In this document: in pieces, positions 1-10,718 of the stretch
Layout: every line of letters starts with the position of its first letter
Position numbering within the stretch: the stretch's first letter is position 1
From: Phragmites australis
Taxonomy: Eukaryota > Streptophyta > Magnoliopsida > Poales > Poaceae
DNA: 64,000 nt
Assembly (NCBI RefSeq): GCF_958298935.1
Contig: NC_084921.1
Span: 5,962,001-6,026,000 of the forward strand
Reading direction: 5' to 3'
Notes under the pieces: generated by a model
What the model saw: only the letters and a program-made list of their open reading frames with translations
Told to the model about the DNA's origin: nothing
The model's database searches: none
Program-made: the position numbers and the translations under genes

Positions 1-1027
1 GTCGTTAACTGAATCATCGCAGTGGTGATATGGTGCATGTGGTTGTTCTTTAACTCGATTCCCTGACTTCTGAATTTTTTGGTAGGTTACTCACATTTTC
101 TCTTTGACCCCTTTTCCAGTCTTCAATTGTTAGTCATTTGTAGATAGAGATTTGTTTATTGGTTCATGAGAAATGTGTGCCCTTCTGTTTGCTGTTTCTT
201 GTCCGTGTTCATTTCCTTTTTGTTTTGGTAATAAAATACTGAAGAAAAGCGTAGCAGAACATGTTGATTAACATGTGACTAAATTTCCTCGGTAGTTCCT
301 TTTCTTCATTAGAAGCTTCCTCTAACTCCTTGATTTTTGCACTGTGGATGTTTGGCCATGGTTTATGTCGTAAGAAAAGGCCTGGAAATCACGATTTTTT
401 TCTTCATCTCAGTAGTGTATATCTTTCATTCCCATATAATCATCTAGTTATTGATTAGTAATGGAGGCACTAATCTAATTATTGGTTAGAAATGGATACA
501 CTAACTAACACGGATATGGCTTGATATTTTATAATTACTCTGTCTTAATAAATGCTTCCATTGCAGTTGGCGGATTTCTGTCTGCATGTTTTCAGAAAAA
601 GGAGTGTTATGTCAGCATCTTTTGTTCATTAGTCTAGAAAAAGTTAGAAAAGGCCCTGTTAAGTTGCCTTTTATTTGCACGACGTTCATCATTTATGGTG
701 CAAATAAATTTTCTATGTTACTTTACGCGTTTTCTCAGGATTAGTATCTTCCTTTATCTTGCTGATTTTGTGGATATGGTTGGAGACCATCTTTTCCTGT
801 ATTAAATTTGTTTGGCTCATACGCTTTTCCAGTATGGTCTGGAGACAATGATTTATTCGGAATTGGAAAGGCATTAGGTATGTTATTTGCGAGGTTGTTA
901 ATCAGTGGCCAGTCTGTTCATGACAGGTGGGAAAGTTAAGCAAAGCTGAAGGCATGTTCCTTATTTTGCAAGCGTGGTGCTCATAAGGAACCACGACCCC
1001 TCTTCTTTGCTGGCGGGCTAACACCAA
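1..1027 (+). other. 5' leader / probable 5'-UTR intron of the DUF4378 gene
   Basis: This T-rich, stop-filled stretch precedes the first coding exon of the TRM-like gene. It has no supportable coding exon. A GT donor-like site near 82 (ttg|gtaggt) and an acceptor at 924-926 (tgacag|gtggg) would define a 5'-UTR intron, leaving 927-1027 as leader next to the ATG. This is inferred from splice-site appearance only. The promoter would lie outside the window. Confidence 0.4.
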
Positions 1028-4000
1028 ATGGCCCAGCTGTTGAACCATCAGGAGTCCGCATTTTATGGCAAGGAATTGCATGGGTGCAGATGGGGCATTC
1101 TTCAGTTCTTTGGATTTCGCCAGCGCCTCCGGAACACAAAGATGCTATCTGACAAGAAACATGGCCAGGGGAAAAGCAGTGGTCGTAAGTTATTGAGTTC
1201 TTGTTCTTTGATATTTGTCAAATGGACTTGAATACTAGCATAACACAGTTGAGGGCAATTGAAAAATTCATGTTTTTTATACATGTATTTGAAACTGTTT
1301 TTGTGTTGATCGTCAAGGCAACTTGCGCAACTAATGATGCAATATAAATATAACTGGTGCATTTACTGTTTGACTTTTTTTTTTATTGTGCTGATATTAA
1401 TCCCTTCTTATATGAAACTTAACCAAAATTGTACTTTCCTTTCATGTGTACAAACAGTTTTAGAAATTATGCTCATGAATCCATATTAAATTAGTTATCT
1501 TATGATGTAGGAAATAGACGTCGAAGCTCTTATGCTCCATTGAAAAACGAAGACAGTGGCATCGTCGACGATGAGAAAAACACTGAAGTATACCCAATAG
1601 CCCATCCTAGATTGTCATTTACATTTTTTATTGAATAGTACTTTTTTTCTATTCATCTCTTGGTTTGTCATCTTCACTCCCTATTTGCTGCTTGATGGCT
1701 AAGTACTTGAATTAAATGCATTACCACTCTTTCCATTTTGTTTCCTTTTTAGTTCAAATGGGTACTAATTTGTCTGAAACTTTGTCCTTAAGCAAATTAG
1801 CTCCTATTTGTAAGCATGTGGTGTGGGTACTAGTATACAAATATATCTGATACATCTTTATATATAGTGTTTAATACAAGCAGTTTCTATAAGTACCTTC
1901 CTTCTCCAAAACTACGTAGGCAGACAACTAATTTTCATTTGGAGATGACTTACCTTATTCTTTTCATTTCTCCTATTCCAGGTTACAAAAAAGCAGAAGG
2001 CCTCAAAAAAGAATTCTGGTAAGGCTAGTTTGAGGTCTTTGATTCTCAGGAAATTATATGGAAAGGAAGGTCAGAAAGAAAAGATGCTTCCTGTGGCACC
2101 AAAGCTACTGCGCACTATTTCGATACACTATCTGGAAAGCAATGAATATGTTCTTGATGGTGAAACCACTTCCAGTGATGATGGCTCTTCGCATAGTACT
2201 GCATTGCAGAGGATGCAAAATGCTACCAATACAAACTTGCACCATGCTGCATCCGATACCGCGGGTGGTCATGATAGTGATACAAGTTCTTTACTTCTCC
2301 TAAAGACAGGCGACAGCCATGTGAAGAAAAAGAGCCACCGTAGCATTTCAATGGATGGTGTTCTTCATAAGGTCCCTTATGGAAAGAAGGTGTCTGGAGA
2401 CGTAATCAGCGACGAACTTCCCAGATCAGCCTCTGCCACGTATGATAGGGATGGTTTGAAACCTTACATTGGTATTGCTGCAAAGAGGCACGCAAATCAA
2501 GGTTTTCGGCGTTCACATTCCCTCACTGAGTCCTTGGAAAGTTACTCTCGCTTACTTGATTCCATTGCAAGTAGTGACTCCAAAAGAATGCTGACAATCT
2601 CGAAATCTACTAGGGATCATTCTTTGGATGGCCCTAGTGTGATGAGTTCATCTCAAAGAACATCAAATGCTGAGTTCAATGAAAATCTTATAACTTCAGA
2701 AGATGCCTTGGCATCACACGTTGCAGAGAAAACTGATGTTGGAGATATGAAAGTTGCTATGGGTGAGAGCTCTAGTGATGAAGTTGCTGGTGGCTCTGAA
2801 AATCCTGCTTTGCTTCAAGAGTGCATCCATGACATAAAGTGTCACGTTGCAATATCAACTGAAGTCGACTCACGTACCACTCCTTCACCTTCAGAAATTG
2901 TCGATATCTCAGAAGAACAAGTAGCAACATGTGATGGTAATGATCAGGTTTTCTCATCAACCGAAGTCGATTTGTGTGGTGTAGGTTCAACGTCAGAAGA
3001 AACTGATATCCCAGAAGAACATGCAGCAGCTTGTGATGATTATCAGATCCACTCAGATTCATGTACTGCTCTACCTTCAAAAGATACCAACATTGCAGAA
3101 GAACACAGAACAACTTCTCATGACAATCAAATGCACTCATTCCAGATTTCAAAACCAATAGAAGGTACCTTCTGTGTTCCTGACCCCAGTCACGAAATTG
3201 AAGCTGACATAAGTCTAAGCTGCGAACAAGAAAATGAAAGTCCAATGTCTGTTCTTGACATGGCCTTCTCAGATGATCCTGCTAGTCCGGTGAAACATAC
3301 ACCACTGGATGGTGAGATTTTCATTAAGTATTCAGAAACCCTATGCACATTATTCATGACCCAATTATTAACTTAATACCAAAATCATCAATGACATTAA
3401 CACTTCAAGTTCCATAATTTACTTTTGCATCTGCCTACCTCTGTTTCAAGCACCTACTTACAGTTTCCAAATACGTTTTCTTGTTTATTGCCTCTTGCAG
3501 ATACATCGCTGAAGCCAAGAATTCTGCATTTAAATGATACTGATGTTTCAACTGGCATTGATGTTGTACAAAAAAGTGACTTTGATGACCTGAATGGTCT
3601 CCAAGTAGATCCGGCATACGAAGTTGAGTACAACTATGTGAAGGATATATTCAAGAAGTCTAGCTTCAGCAACGAAATGGTGTTTGATGAATGGTACTCG
3701 CGGAACATTACAGCTCTCCAAGAAGAGGATTGCCAACACTACGAGGCTGCTGCAGCAGCATTCGACTTCACTGATATGTCTGCTGATCAGCTACTTCTGT
3801 TTGACTTAACAAACGAAGCACTACTTGATATTTACAAGAAATATTCTGTTTCTAAGTCTGAACTCTCTTGGTTTTCATCTTTTGATAGACCAAAACCTGT
3901 GGGACACCTTGCCCTTAAGGAATTATGGTCTAAAGTGAGCTGCCATCTGAACGAACAGCCACGATCCAGCACAGAAGTCGACATGATTTTATCTAGTGAC

Positions 4001-4123
4001 CTAGCCAAGAGTGATCGCTGGATGAATTTTCAGAGAGATACTGATCATCTAGGGAACAAGTTGGCAGACCTTGTACTTAACAAGCTTGTGACTGAGCTCA
4101 TTCGTCAGGTTGCAGAGTTTTGA
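1028..4123 (+). CDS. TON1-recruiting-motif (TRM)-like protein with DUF4378 domain
   Basis: The exons are 1028-1184, 1511-1587, 1982-3311 and 3501-4123. All junctions are GT..AG and the phases agree, giving 2187 nt (728 aa plus stop). The N-terminus has the basic C-x-W-G motif (HGCRWGILQFFGFRQRL, about residues 18-34) seen at the start of many TRM/DUF3741-type proteins, followed by an Arg/Lys-rich stretch. The large third exon encodes a low-complexity, Ser/Thr/Glu-rich acidic middle. The C-terminus (about 564-724) matches the DUF4378 pattern, with VKDIFKKSSF, the FDEWYSRN segment and a final helix ELIRQVAEF. TRM proteins bind TON1/TRM-PP2A complexes and microtubules to orient division planes and cell growth. 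That role is known for the family and is not shown for this copy. The chosen ATG is the first in frame after the leader and directly precedes the conserved motif. Function within the family is uncertain. Confidence 0.88.
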
Positions 4124-6784
4124 GTCTAGATGGTTATTTTGTCCCCATTTTTTGGATTAGGAGTTCTATATTGTGCAAATGCATGGGATCATTCTGATGT
4201 ACATATTACAAATTCGTTTTGTTTTCCCTTGAGGAAAACACAATTCTTAGGAATTCAATTCATGTGCTGGAAAGTTTTGCCTTTTTTAACGTAAGAAAGT
4301 TTTGCATGTTGACTACTAGTATAAATGAATGAAGGAATTGTTTTGCACTACTATTTGGATGGATAATGTTTAAAAAGCAGAGTTTGAAACAGAAATTTGA
4401 CAGACAGGCAAAGCTGAAAAGTTGTGTCAACTGTCAATTCCTCCTGAGCCGTATTCTGCTCAAATTGCTGGTGATTTTGTGGGGAATGACCATGAAAAAA
4501 ATGCCAATTATTTTTGGGTGGTGTGACTACATATTACTGAGTTAAGTTACTTCTAACAGCCAGATAATGTCAGTGATCACAACAATCCAGTAACTAAAAC
4601 CTGATACCTTGAACAAACTGAATGTGATCTGAAATAGACTTGAGCTATGTGGGCTTTACTGGGCTGATGTATCGAGCTGGGCAGTGCTTGGCATGAAGTG
4701 CTTGCAGGTCCATGGTGCTAAGCCTGATCCAGCCCTAACTGCATCAGGCTGTGATTGAGCGGCCTGCTCAGGTGTTTCTGAAATCGGCCCAGCTAATAAT
4801 CTTTGCATGGAAAAAAGATCCAGTTCTCTCTCGAAAATGAAAGCATGATACGATGCTCATTTTCTTTTTCACCAAAAAATGCATCATGGAGTACACGTCC
4901 CTTGTTTTGCTGCAGGAAGGTTGTGTCTGGACATGATGACTAACTGTAAGCGTCTGGGCAAATCCACATCTCTGAATACCTTTCTAGTCCGAACTCTAAA
5001 CTTGGCTAGAAATTAGTCCTTACTTGAGCTAGAACTTTCTTCAGCTGTCTAGTGCATAATTCCAATCTCCCTCTCCCTCGTATCCGAAAAAGGAACTTCG
5101 TCTCCAAAAAAAAAAAAAGAAACTCTAAATGCATTTTCTTCCGGTTCCAAGCTGATCCAGATATTTTCTGGAGCAGAAGGGTTCGAGAGGCTTCACTCAT
5201 GATGGAGAAGAGGTGAAGATCGATGGGGATCCTCTGCAAGCTACTGTAGCTATAATAAAAACGCATTAGATCCCACCTGAACGCTGATTTCACGAATGGA
5301 TGCATGGGATCTTAGTGCTACAGTACCGATAAAACTAGGTTCATGTTGCTACATTAAATATATGTAAATATTAATTCTCTACATTAAAACTACGTTAGTG
5401 GGAAGGATCCGGTAAAGATACCTGCCCACACATTGCAGAGAAAGCAAACATTGTCTAGAAGACCGAACCTGAATCAAAGAAGACTTCTTGCCACCGATTT
5501 TGGGACGCTATAGCATGAATCTTATCCACAAGTCGGCACTTCGACATCATTCTCCCTTCCGCATGTGTGTCCCTGCCATCTTCATCACGAAAAATCTTTG
5601 CGTGCACGTTAGGGTCTGTGTGTCCCTGCCATCTCTAGTCTAATCAACGACCTACTCCCTCCAACACGAGAAATGTCGTTTTGTGTTTCGTGCTATCAAC
5701 AAATTTGGAGTTTAACTATTAATATGCTCTCGAATATTTTGATTGGATTTTTAAAAATGGTGTAGCTATATTTATATATAATTTATACAAGTAATTAGTG
5801 ACCGTGTCAATGTCAGGATAATATTTTTTTTACTAAAGGAATAACTTATTTAATTTAACCACAACACTCACTGTGACACATGGTTGTCCCTGTCCAAAGG
5901 AGCCCGGGCCACGTCGTGTACCAAGCTATGATATTTATGGACCCAGAGTTCACAGGATTGAGATCATCTGTGAAGTCGATTTTAAATGGATCTGAGCTAT
6001 TGAATCACGGGTAAACAGTTTAGATTTGGTGCTAAAGTATTCGGTAAACAGTAAATGTGCTAAAGTATTGATAAATAGTAATGTACTACAGTAACCGACT
6101 GTAAAATATTGTTCACTCAGACTCAGTTTAATGTGTAACTCTAACTTCAAGTTGAAGAGGATCTCGATCCGAGTTCACACGTGTTTCAACTCGATGCAGA
6201 TGAAAGTTGAGCGTTTTCTTATCTTTTTGTTTTGAGATAATTTTGTGACAGGCATGCGGCCGCTGCAGCTTTACTGATTCGTGTCACTGTACCATTATGT
6301 GCGACTATCTCTATTATAGAAAGAAGAGAAAAAGAAAGGATGAAATTTTCTAGTATTTACTAGAAAAGAGGGAAACTATAGTTGTAAATTCGTTCTACGA
6401 TGAATATACCAGCAAAGCTGAGTTGGAAAACCACATGGTGGATCTTGGAGTAAGCTTTATCTGTTATGAACTCACAAATCACTAGTATCGCGTACAAAGG
6501 AGATGAATGCTACTAATAACGTGTAGTTCTATTTACATGTATGTTAATATTTTTAGCGGTATTATTTGTAGACGTGTATGATAGAAATGTATTTGTAAGT
6601 CACCTTGCAATCATAAAAAAAAATAGCGTGTAGCACTAGACGCCACAGGTGAGACTGAAATTCTGGAGCGTACGTGATCTCAGCCGTGTTTGTCCGCGTC
6701 CCATGGACGGCCAAGAAACTGGATCGATCAGGGGCAAATCACCGGGCACCTCACCGTCCGCACCAGCAACGGCCGGACCCGCCC
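4124..6784. other. 3' UTR of the DUF4378 gene and intergenic DNA
   Basis: About the first 200 bases look like 3' UTR (T-rich). The remainder has no supportable gene. It contains short MITE-like material: a CTACTCCCTCC terminus near 5650 followed by AT-rich sequence in the Stowaway style, and CTACTGTAGC/GCTACAGTA motifs near 5240 and 5320 that recur around 31860-32080. Element boundaries could not be fixed. Confidence 0.5.
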
Positions 6785-6827
6785 CCACGTGGAAGGCCGC
6801 CGGATGGGCTCCCCGGCTCTATAGATA
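6785..6827 (+). promoter_or_regulatory. Core promoter of the metallothionein gene (G-box and TATA)
   Basis: A CCACGTGG palindrome (G-box/ABRE core) lies at 6785-6792 and a TATA-like CTATAGATAG at 6818-6827. This predicts transcription starting near 6850 and a leader of about 100 nt before the ATG at 6955. Sites were recognised by motif and spacing only. Confidence 0.55.
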
Positions 6828-6954
6828 GAGACTCCCGATCGGAGCAGGGGACCCCCGCCCTGTCTCGTGAGACTGCCAGGAGCGCTGCTGCCTGTTGGTG
6901 AGGAAGCCCGCGCTCTCTCTTGTTCGTGTGATCTCTGAATCCCTCGCTGCGGGG

Positions 6955-8307
6955 ATGTCGTGCTGCGGCGGCAACTGCGGGTGCGGATCCGGCTGCAAGT
7001 GCGGCAGCGGCTGCGGAGGGTAAGACATGCCAATCGAATGGTCCTCATCTCGATGAGATTTTTCTTTTTGCGCCTTTCTGATGTGTTCTTGGACTCTTCT
7101 CTTGGTTGTTGTTGGGTTCTGTCGTCTATCCGCTGCGATCTTTGGCATCTTTCATCTAGCCACCCTCACGCCTACATACAACGCCTACGTACCCACGTGA
7201 TTACCTCCTAGCATATATCGAAATAAGATTAGAGTTATAAACTAAGAGCACGTATTTTGATCACTGAATAAAAGTGCTTATGTATTATTCCTCACGAGAT
7301 TTAATCCTAAGAAACTACTGGCACTCGTACCAAGTGTAGAACTCGGGTGGACAGTTTTCAACAAGAACCCTAACTAACTGTGTATACGCTTGCTGTTTTT
7401 CTGTTCCCGAAGGAGGAAAACTTGTGATGATTTTGGTTGTTTGCGTCTGCGTGCAGGTGCAAGAAGTACCCGGAGATGGCTGAGGTGACCACCACCCAGA
7501 CTGTGATCACGGACGTTGCACCTCCCAAGGGGTATGCATGTGTATCAATCCATCACTTCTGTATATTTCCCGTTCTTGCGCATAAATTATTTGGGGGCAT
7601 CCATCATCCGTGTGCTATTAATAGCCAACAATCCATCATCCTTGTGTAACTAAAAAAAGAACAAGCCTCTTTTTGCTACAAACATATGAAAAATAATTTT
7701 GTACTCCTTCTGTTATGGCCTGGCAGATCTCCAGATCCTAGCTCCACCTTAGATCTAGTGTTAGGTAGGCTAAAATTAAGTGAATTAAGTCTCTATTTTT
7801 AGTCTAAAATGTAAACAAAATGACTCATCTGAACCCTCTATATACTCATAACTCTAGCCTCCATAATTTCTTTTAGAGCTATGGATATCTAGCTCTAAAA
7901 ATTGTTAAAGCTGGAGGTCTGTCCAACAGGCTTGTACTGCACACCAATTTCTCTCTTCGCAAGCAAAGAGGTGAAGCAGCACGCTACGACAGAAATACTC
8001 GTGCCATCCCGAAACAAACTGCTGCTTTTTTTTCTTTTTTTACTGGTCCTGTACTGAAAGTCTGAAACTGCATAAGCAGCTGGTAGCTACCAAGCCAAAA
8101 ATGCTTCAACTCAGTCTGTTCACCAGCCAACCAACCACGTCATGCATGTTAAGGCATCCACTGACTTTGTTGCTGTGGTCTTTGGTTTCTATGTGCAGCC
8201 ACGCCGACGGCGGGTTCGAGGGCGGCGCCGTCGCCGTCGCCGGAGGAGCCGAGAACGAGGGGTGCACCTGCAACCCCTGTACCTGCAACCCCTGCACCTG
8301 CAAGTGA
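6955..8307 (+). CDS. Type 2 metallothionein
   Basis: The exons are 6955-7019, 7457-7531 and 8199-8307 (249 nt, 82 aa). The introns are 437 and 667 bp with GT..AG borders and phase 2 at both junctions. The N-terminal domain begins [14 protein letters not shown] and holds eight Cys in the CC / C-x-C / C-x-C / C-x2-C order diagnostic of plant type 2 metallothioneins. A Cys-free linker of about 44 residues (with the [14 protein letters not shown] segment) leads to a six-Cys C-terminal domain, [14 protein letters not shown]. Such proteins bind Cu(I), Zn(II) and Cd(II) through thiolate clusters and buffer metals and reactive oxygen in the cytosol. The C-terminal domain is a regular triplet repeat, whereas the usual type 2 spacing is C-x-C-x3-C-x-C-x2-C-x-C, so one residue is missing between the first two pairs. 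A G-box and TATA box precede the gene. Confidence 0.93.
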
Positions 8308-9129
8308 GCTGCCCCCTGGCCAGAGGAGATGGAAGGAATCTAGCAGGAGTGTGTGTGTATGGCTTTATGTGTGTGTGGCTTTATCTGGTCAGGTGTTACT
8401 GTATGTGGCGTGCTTAATAACCGCGTTGTGCATGCTTAGTAGTAATGGTGAGAACAATAAGAAGCGAGATGAGATGGCGTGGCCGTCCTTCCTCTCCAGG
8501 CTCCAGCAGGGGGCCCTGGTTTCTCTATTTGTATGGTCTGTGGTGTTCTAGTGTCCTCTGTTGGTACCTATCTATGTATGTATCCAACTCTTGTGTTGTG
8601 CTCATGTGTAAGATGTCTTTTGTGCCTGCGAGCTAGCACTATGTTGTAATTTTCGATCAGATATCTGTTGGTTATGTCTACATCGGGGTGGTTCATCTCG
8701 TATCTACGCTGCAGTGAGGCCCGGGAATGAACTGCTTATTGGCTGTGATCAGAGTTCCATGCGACGAGACTCAAAATCCTAGTTAGGTCCAGTCTGCTCT
8801 GCTTATGCTGCAAAAGTGGTCTCTTTGTGCCAGATGACCTTGTTCTGTGGGTCAACGACGAGACTGTCCACCACTTATGCGTCATATGCTGATTGAAGAT
8901 CTCTTCCAAATGTATGAGTTTAAGATCTACCCTTTGGGTTGAGTCTCTAGTAGGTGATAGAGCTTCGTTTCAGTAGCAAGGTGGCTACTTCTTTGTATGT
9001 TATCAGCTATGTTTCTCTCTGACCTTTGTACCATGTTTTTAATAAATTTCTATATATATAAAAACTAATTTGTATTCTCAAAGTACGTACTCTTGACATA
9101 ATTCATAGCTGATTTCGTTATAATTAAAG

Positions 9130-9170
9130 TATATATATATATATATTACTTTATATATATAAATATATGC
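9130..9170. repeat. (TA)n microsatellite
   Basis: Two TATATATA runs are separated by a few bases, within AT-rich intergenic DNA. Confidence 0.8.
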
Positions 9171-9230
9171 TATTATACACTTGGGCCTAACATAACCTGA
9201 GCCCCGCGTCGCTTGCTCACATGCCCCACA

Positions 9231-9900
9231 CGTCCAGTAGTTTAAGTAGTGTTTAGTACTTCTTCAGTAATTAACTAAGTATTTAAAATTATACTAAGTG
9301 TGATAATTTACTATGATTTAGATATTCAGTAATTTTGCTATGAGTTTGATGCTTTCAAGATAGTATTAAGTGTGAAAATTTACTATGATTCAAATGCTTA
9401 AGTAGTTTTGTTTAAAAATTATATCAATAGTTGTTCAATAGTTTCTAAGTCATAGAAAAATTATTCATTAGTGTCAGTAGTTCAGTATTAAGTAGTTTAA
9501 GTTAGTAGTTTGTATCAGTAATGTTAGTAGTTGACAGTAGTATCAGTAGTTTGTTCAGTAATATCAGTAATTTTGTTCAGTACTTTTGTTCAATAATGTC
9601 AGTAGTTGTTCAATAGTTTCAAGTCATAGTAAAAATTTTTAGTAGTTCAGTTTAGTAGTATCAATAGTTTAGTTAAATAGTTATTAGTAGTTGTTCAGTA
9701 GTTATAAATTATTCAGTAGTCGTTAGTATTCAGTAGTTCCAAGTCATATAAAAACTATTCAGTAGTGTCAGTATTCAATAGTTTCAAGTCATAGTAAAAT
9801 TGTTAAGTAATATCAGTATTTAGTAGTTAAAAGTCATAATAAAATTGTTAATAGTCATTGGTATTCAGTAGTTTCAAGTTATAGTAAAATCCAACACTTA
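9231..9900. repeat. Degenerate AGTAGTT / TCAGTAGT-type tandem tract
   Basis: Roughly 670 bases are built from variants of TTCAGTAGTT, ATCAGTAGT and the longer phrase TTTCAAGTCATAGTAAAA, which recurs at least six times at irregular spacing (for example near 9620, 9740, 9785, 9830 and 9870). It has no coding capacity. The appearance is that of an eroded minisatellite expanded by slippage. Confidence 0.7.
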
Positions 9901-9948
9901 TGTTTAATTCTAACTTTTAAGTCATAATAAAAATTAATAATTTTTATC

Positions 9949-10718
9949 TGTTGAGAGTAAATCCCTGACAATGATTCCAAGGTATGCTGAACAGATGGTG
10001 CGTGATCAGCATTCTGGGTGTGCCTATAGAATGTGTGTGTGTTTGTTGCTCAAGAACACCAGAGTTATCCAGGTCTAGGTCCCTCGTGAGATAATAGCTT
10101 TACATCCTGTGTATTCTTCTTCATCCTCCCTCATTTTTTACAGAAGGTATCCCCTTTATATTCTAGGGGGAGAAGTCTTACAAGTGGGGCCAACAAAAAG
10201 ACCCATGCCTGTCCTAAAGAAACAATATAAATAATCATTACAAGCCTGCATTCGCTATGCCTACCCTGGGTCCCTGCGGCGCCCATCCCGTCCATCGGTC
10301 GCACCCCTGTTTGTCGCGTTCGAAGCGCCCGGCCTGCCCTTTCCTATCGCAGGCTTCCCACGCGCGCCTACTACGCCCCTTGTCACGTCTGCACGCCCGT
10401 CCCACAACAATTAATGTCTGCAGGACGGGATAAGGCAACTCTGCGCTGACCATGCCGCCTCAGCCGGAGTGGACTGCCTGGAGAAGGAAAACGGTGTGAG
10501 TAGCGACATTAAATGAGGTTTAACTAGCCTAGACGAGTACTTGCCCGGCAACCAGTAAGGACCAGTCGTGGGGAACCCTGCGAAGGCCATGGTTGTGGTC
10601 GCGCTGGCATCGACTGGTCGCGCGGGGGTCATGGGTCAAAGAACGAAAGTGGATACTGCCCAAAATTGATTGTTGCGGGCCATCCCGGTGGGGGACCCCT
10701 ATATTCTTTACATCGACA
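9949..10718 (-). repeat. Ty3/gypsy LTR (3' LTR of a minus-strand element)
   Basis: Read on the minus strand, the LTR begins TGTCGATGTAAAG (10718), directly after a G-rich polypurine tract (GAGCTTGGGGGCTAC, 10719-10733), and ends ..CTCTCAACA at 9949, about 770 bp later. The TG..CA ends and adjacent PPT define it. The last ~520 bp on the minus strand match, in inverted orientation, the fragment at 53556-54087, including the CTTCTCCCCCT..ATATAAAGGGG box (probable LTR promoter) and the ATCATTGTCAGGGATTTAC terminus. Confidence 0.8.

Larger units (their letters stand above)
8308..9948. other. Metallothionein 3' UTR and AT-rich intergenic DNA
   Basis: The 3' UTR probably occupies about 8308-8650. 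Beyond it there is no gene. The segment contains a TA microsatellite and a long degenerate AGTAGTT-type tract, both listed separately, and ends at the LTR start at 9949. Confidence 0.5.

Noticed and set aside
2772..3245. 157-codon minus-strand open frame inside exon 3 of the DUF4378 gene
   Set aside because: It is a shadow of the plus-strand frame, which joins exons with correct phase and ends in a recognised domain.
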